From: Apostichopus japonicus
Taxonomy: Eukaryota; Echinodermata; Holothuroidea; Aspidochirotida; Stichopodidae
Direction: 5' to 3'
Length of the DNA: 64,000 nt
NCBI RefSeq assembly: GCF_037975245.1
Contig: NC_092570.1
Coordinates: 18,799,418-18,863,417, forward strand
Positions 61,285 through 64,000 of the stretch are shown piece by piece (positions within the stretch are counted from its first letter, which is position 1; each line of letters begins with the position of its first letter). The position numbers and the translations under genes were made by a program. A model generated the notes under the pieces. The model ran no database searches. It saw only the letters and a list, made by a program, of their open reading frames with translations, and was not told the DNA's origin.

Positions 61285-62087
61285 AGCAGCATTTTGCGTT
61301 GGGTCGCTTTTTTCCACCTTTTTAACATGTGCATCAATTTTTTTACATGTATCAATCATAAAACAGCAAACTAAGATACCATCCAAGTTTCACCCTGCCA
61401 AGAGCGTTAATTAGCGATTAATTAACGATTTATATCGATAATGAGTAAAAGTGTCCTCGACAAAGTTTTCATATCTCCAAATTCACTAGTTTGAATTCCA
61501 CCAATCAGTGAATAGTATGTTTATTCATGGCATTTTGCGTTTGGTCGCCGTTTTTTACTTTTTTGACATTTCCATCGAGTTTTTTACATACATCAAATCA
61601 CAAAACAGCAAATTAAGATATTAACCAAGTTTTTCCCTGCCAAAAACTTTAATTGGCGAGTATTCCGCATACAAAATTACATCGCATTCAGTTCCCAAAC
61701 CCACTAGTTTGAATTCAACCAATCAGAGATGCAGGTTTAGTTATGAGCCGTTGCTAAAAATAGATTCAAGACTTTGCGTTGGGAGTTGTTATGCAACTCC
61801 CTGGTACAACTGCCATATAGACTGTACACAAATCAAGTGTGGTGTTATATTACGTATCTGTCAATGACGTTCGTAGTGTTTAAATATTCATATTATGGGC
61901 GAGGTTTATTGGGTTCCCAACGGAAAATATCTTGGAGAACAACAAAGTTGAAAGTTGCAATTTTTTCGACTTTTATGCCACCATTTGAAGTAAAATATAA
62001 ATAGATAAGCTAGTTATGTATGTCGTTATGGCATAGTGGAGTCAGTGAGGTTGAGAAATATCATAGTCGAGGACGCAAAATGCTGCT
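61285..62087. mobile_element. TTAA-flanked element with internal duplication, family 3
   Basis: Perfect 15-bp inverted ends AGCAGCATTTTGCGT and ACGCAAAATGCTGCT are flanked by TTAA (61281-61284, 62088-62091). Inside, a block of about 125 bp beginning GCATTTTGCGTT (from 61289) recurs from 61530 as GCATTTTGCGTTTGGTCGCC, a diverged direct duplication. No transposase frame is present. Confidence 0.8.
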
Positions 62088-62766
62088 TTAACATACTAGC
62101 TCTATAAATTACATGAACCCTTTTACAACATCTGGGCAAAATGAGACAGTGTTATCACACTGTATACATGTACACATGTGGAATATAATTTACTGCCTCA
62201 TTCAAATCTGCACTTACTTCATGAAAAATTGAAAATGACTAAAAAATTAATTAAATTCCTTCCATCCTCCCTCCCGACTATAGAAACTTGCAATGACATT
62301 TACAATTGAGCTCCGATAATACAGTGTGTTTTCAGCCTTACACAGCTATATATACTCATTCATCGTGTGCATGTTAATGTATGTTTCACATAAATTGCAC
62401 TTTTAATTGCACATAAGTTCTCACTCTGATTCAACTGATGTTGTTTTCACATTGTTTTATTAAAAGATATACAGTACAGTATACAGAAAAACTGGTCATC
62501 ACTTACTCATCTGGGCATTTACAAATGAGGATGCACACCTGTCTCCAATACAAATGCACTCCAGTCTTCCTAGCAAACCATCTGGTAATAACTTGCCTAG
62601 GTCCCCTGGTAATATTCTTGCCTAGGCCCCCCCCCCTCGATAAAGGTGCTAAAGTCATCACAGCTTACAATATCGTGTAACAGTTGCTAGATTCATCTCT
62701 GCAGTTAATGGGGATCTTCGGCGTTTCTACCCTTGCTAACAGAGCCATAGATACGGAGGTACTAAA

Positions 62767-63171
62767 AGGCCCGGTCACACTATACCGATTTTCTATCTGA
62801 ATACTATCCGATTTTCCCGGAGGAATCGGAACTGCCAGTTTTTCGTTCGGGTCTTCTAGCCACAGTGATAAAGGACCTGATTTGCTATCTGTTGGGCCAT
62901 TCCGATGTGGAATAGCCCTCTCCTAACTTTTGAAATTGACTCCGTTTCCTTTTATCGGATAGCTATCCGATTTCTCTTACGATTTTTATCGTTTTTCGAT
63001 GTGACGTCACTTCCGAATGTAGTCCATTCCAGAACCCCTCAGATTTGGAGTAGGTATTTGAATATTCCACTGCGTTCATTACATTCACTACCACAAACCT
63101 CACTCTTCGGCCTAAAATCGGAAAAATCGGACCGTATTCCGATAAAATATCGCTGTAGTGTGACCGGGCCT
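62767..63171. mobile_element. Small inverted-repeat element with AGGCCCGGTCACACTA ends
   Basis: The ends AGGCCCGGTCACACTA and TAGTGTGACCGGGCCT are a perfect 16-bp inverted repeat. The interior is rich in short words CTATCCGATTT and CGATAAAA on both strands, so the whole unit may fold on itself. No exact target duplication is obvious. GGCCCGGTCACAC ends are known from small DNA transposons of many animals. Confidence 0.78.
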
Positions 63172-63570
63172 AAAGACCAGTGTATTCCGATACAGAGACT
63201 TGGATACAATTTTAATGACACTCGAAGCTAAACACTTAGCTTGAAATATTATTAAAGCTTAAATGCAATAGCAATGAAATAATAAAATAAAGCAAAAATA
63301 AAAAGCTTTGAATCAGTTCCAAAGAAGTTTACTGATTGGTTGACGACCGGACAGTCGGCAACATTCGTTGCGGACATGTTGTCCTAGTTACGAGTGGTCA
63401 AAAACCTAATGTTACCTCGAATATGTGGGACTATGTGTGGATTAAGGGAATGTCCATTTAGAGACTCCTCAAAGGAAATTTTCAGTGATTTCGGAGACTG
63501 AAGTTTGTCAATTTTTCGGATAGGAAAAACTTGACAGCGCCCTAAGATTATAATGGGCATGGCTGATATT

Positions 63571-63600
63571 TATACATATGTATATATATATATATATATA
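63571..63600. repeat. (TA)n microsatellite
   Basis: A short TA run is followed by a T run. Confidence 0.9.
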
Positions 63601-63640
63601 TTTTTTTTTCATCTTATTTTTATAGTGCAATATAACATAC

Positions 63641-63708
63641 CAGCTTCGCTATTCTCCACCAAAAGAAGTCCCATGAAAACAGGTCAAAATATGATGGATG
63701 CAAGATCT
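63641..63708 (-). other. Weak exon candidate, 68 nt
   Basis: Read on the minus strand, GTTTACAG precedes and GTATGT follows a stop-free reading LHPSYFDLFSWDFFWWRIAKL. Only one of three frames is open, which at this length is expected by chance about a third of the time. It does not match ceramidase. Confidence 0.15.
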
Positions 63709-64000
63709 CTGTAAACTGTACAAGCAAAGCTTATTCACACAATTTATAGACCTTAATATATATACCTTCTATTTTCAACTGAAATTCAATTACCTGCATC
63801 TTACTGTCAGTGTGTATGTCGTTTGTCTGTGTGATATCTCACCATCAACACTTGCAACAAGGCTACCGTTTATCTCGATGAGCTAAGTTAAATATATTAA
63901 AATTACCAACTACCAATCATATCATAAACTTTAATGCATGAAATCTCTCTACCACAATTGTCACAAAAAAAAAATCAGGTGAACCATTTTTTTTTTTGGT

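Larger units (their letters stand above)
54249..64000 (-). other. Upstream ceramidase intron, continuing past the window
   Basis: No ceramidase exon was found here, although the family needs upstream exons with the WCEENY-like start and the S-x-x-x-H zinc motif. The stretch holds a foldback (55813-56026) and four mobile elements (56433-56677, 59600-59964, 61285-62087, 62767-63171). A TA run lies at 63571-63600. Confidence 0.5.

Overview
This window is nuclear DNA from an animal: AT-rich, intron-rich and crowded with transposon debris. Every convincing coding piece is an exon bounded by GT..AG splice sites, and there are no operons or bacterial signals. The gene families seen (ependymin-related secreted protein, alkaline ceramidase, PIX-type SH3) and the density of tRNA-derived SINEs and small DNA transposons suit a marine invertebrate. 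An echinoderm, perhaps a sea cucumber, is a reasonable guess, but the sequence alone does not prove it.

Layout. 0-2.2 kb: a tRNA-like repeat, a tandem array of palindromic 27-29 bp units, and on the minus strand one exon encoding a PIX/ARHGEF7-type SH3 domain. 2.2-19.8 kb: essentially gene-free and built from mobile-element remains. These include two tRNA-headed SINE copies, four non-autonomous hAT-like elements (three with perfect 8-bp target duplications) and a perfect 31-bp foldback with a 7-bp duplication. One unrecognised coding exon lies at 11.7-12.1 kb. 19.8-25 kb: a pure (GAGAG)n tract of about 720 bp is followed by a TATA box and a complete six-exon plus-strand gene. Its joined product is 243 residues, carries a signal peptide and is best read as an ependymin-related protein. 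25-28.2 kb: a second tRNA-like repeat, an inverted second copy of the large hAT element, and an unrecognised terminal exon at 27.8-28.1 kb. 28.2-34.1 kb: no gene recognised; part of it is probably the 3' UTR of the next gene.

34.1-64 kb: the 3' part of a minus-strand alkaline ceramidase gene (ACER3-like). Seven exons join without a break into 202 codons and a stop; the N-terminal exons lie beyond the right edge. Its introns hold a 1.5 kb satellite with a 251-bp higher-order period, TTAA-flanked piggyBac-like small elements, TA microsatellites and a minisatellite that looks like multiplied copies of a splice donor.

The genes do not form a functional cluster. The most unusual material is in the repeats: several hAT-like families with different ends share one internal module containing a GGAGGGGGACACCCCCTCC-type palindrome, and four TTAA-flanked elements or element pairs lie inside the ceramidase locus. 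No clearly new coding system was found.
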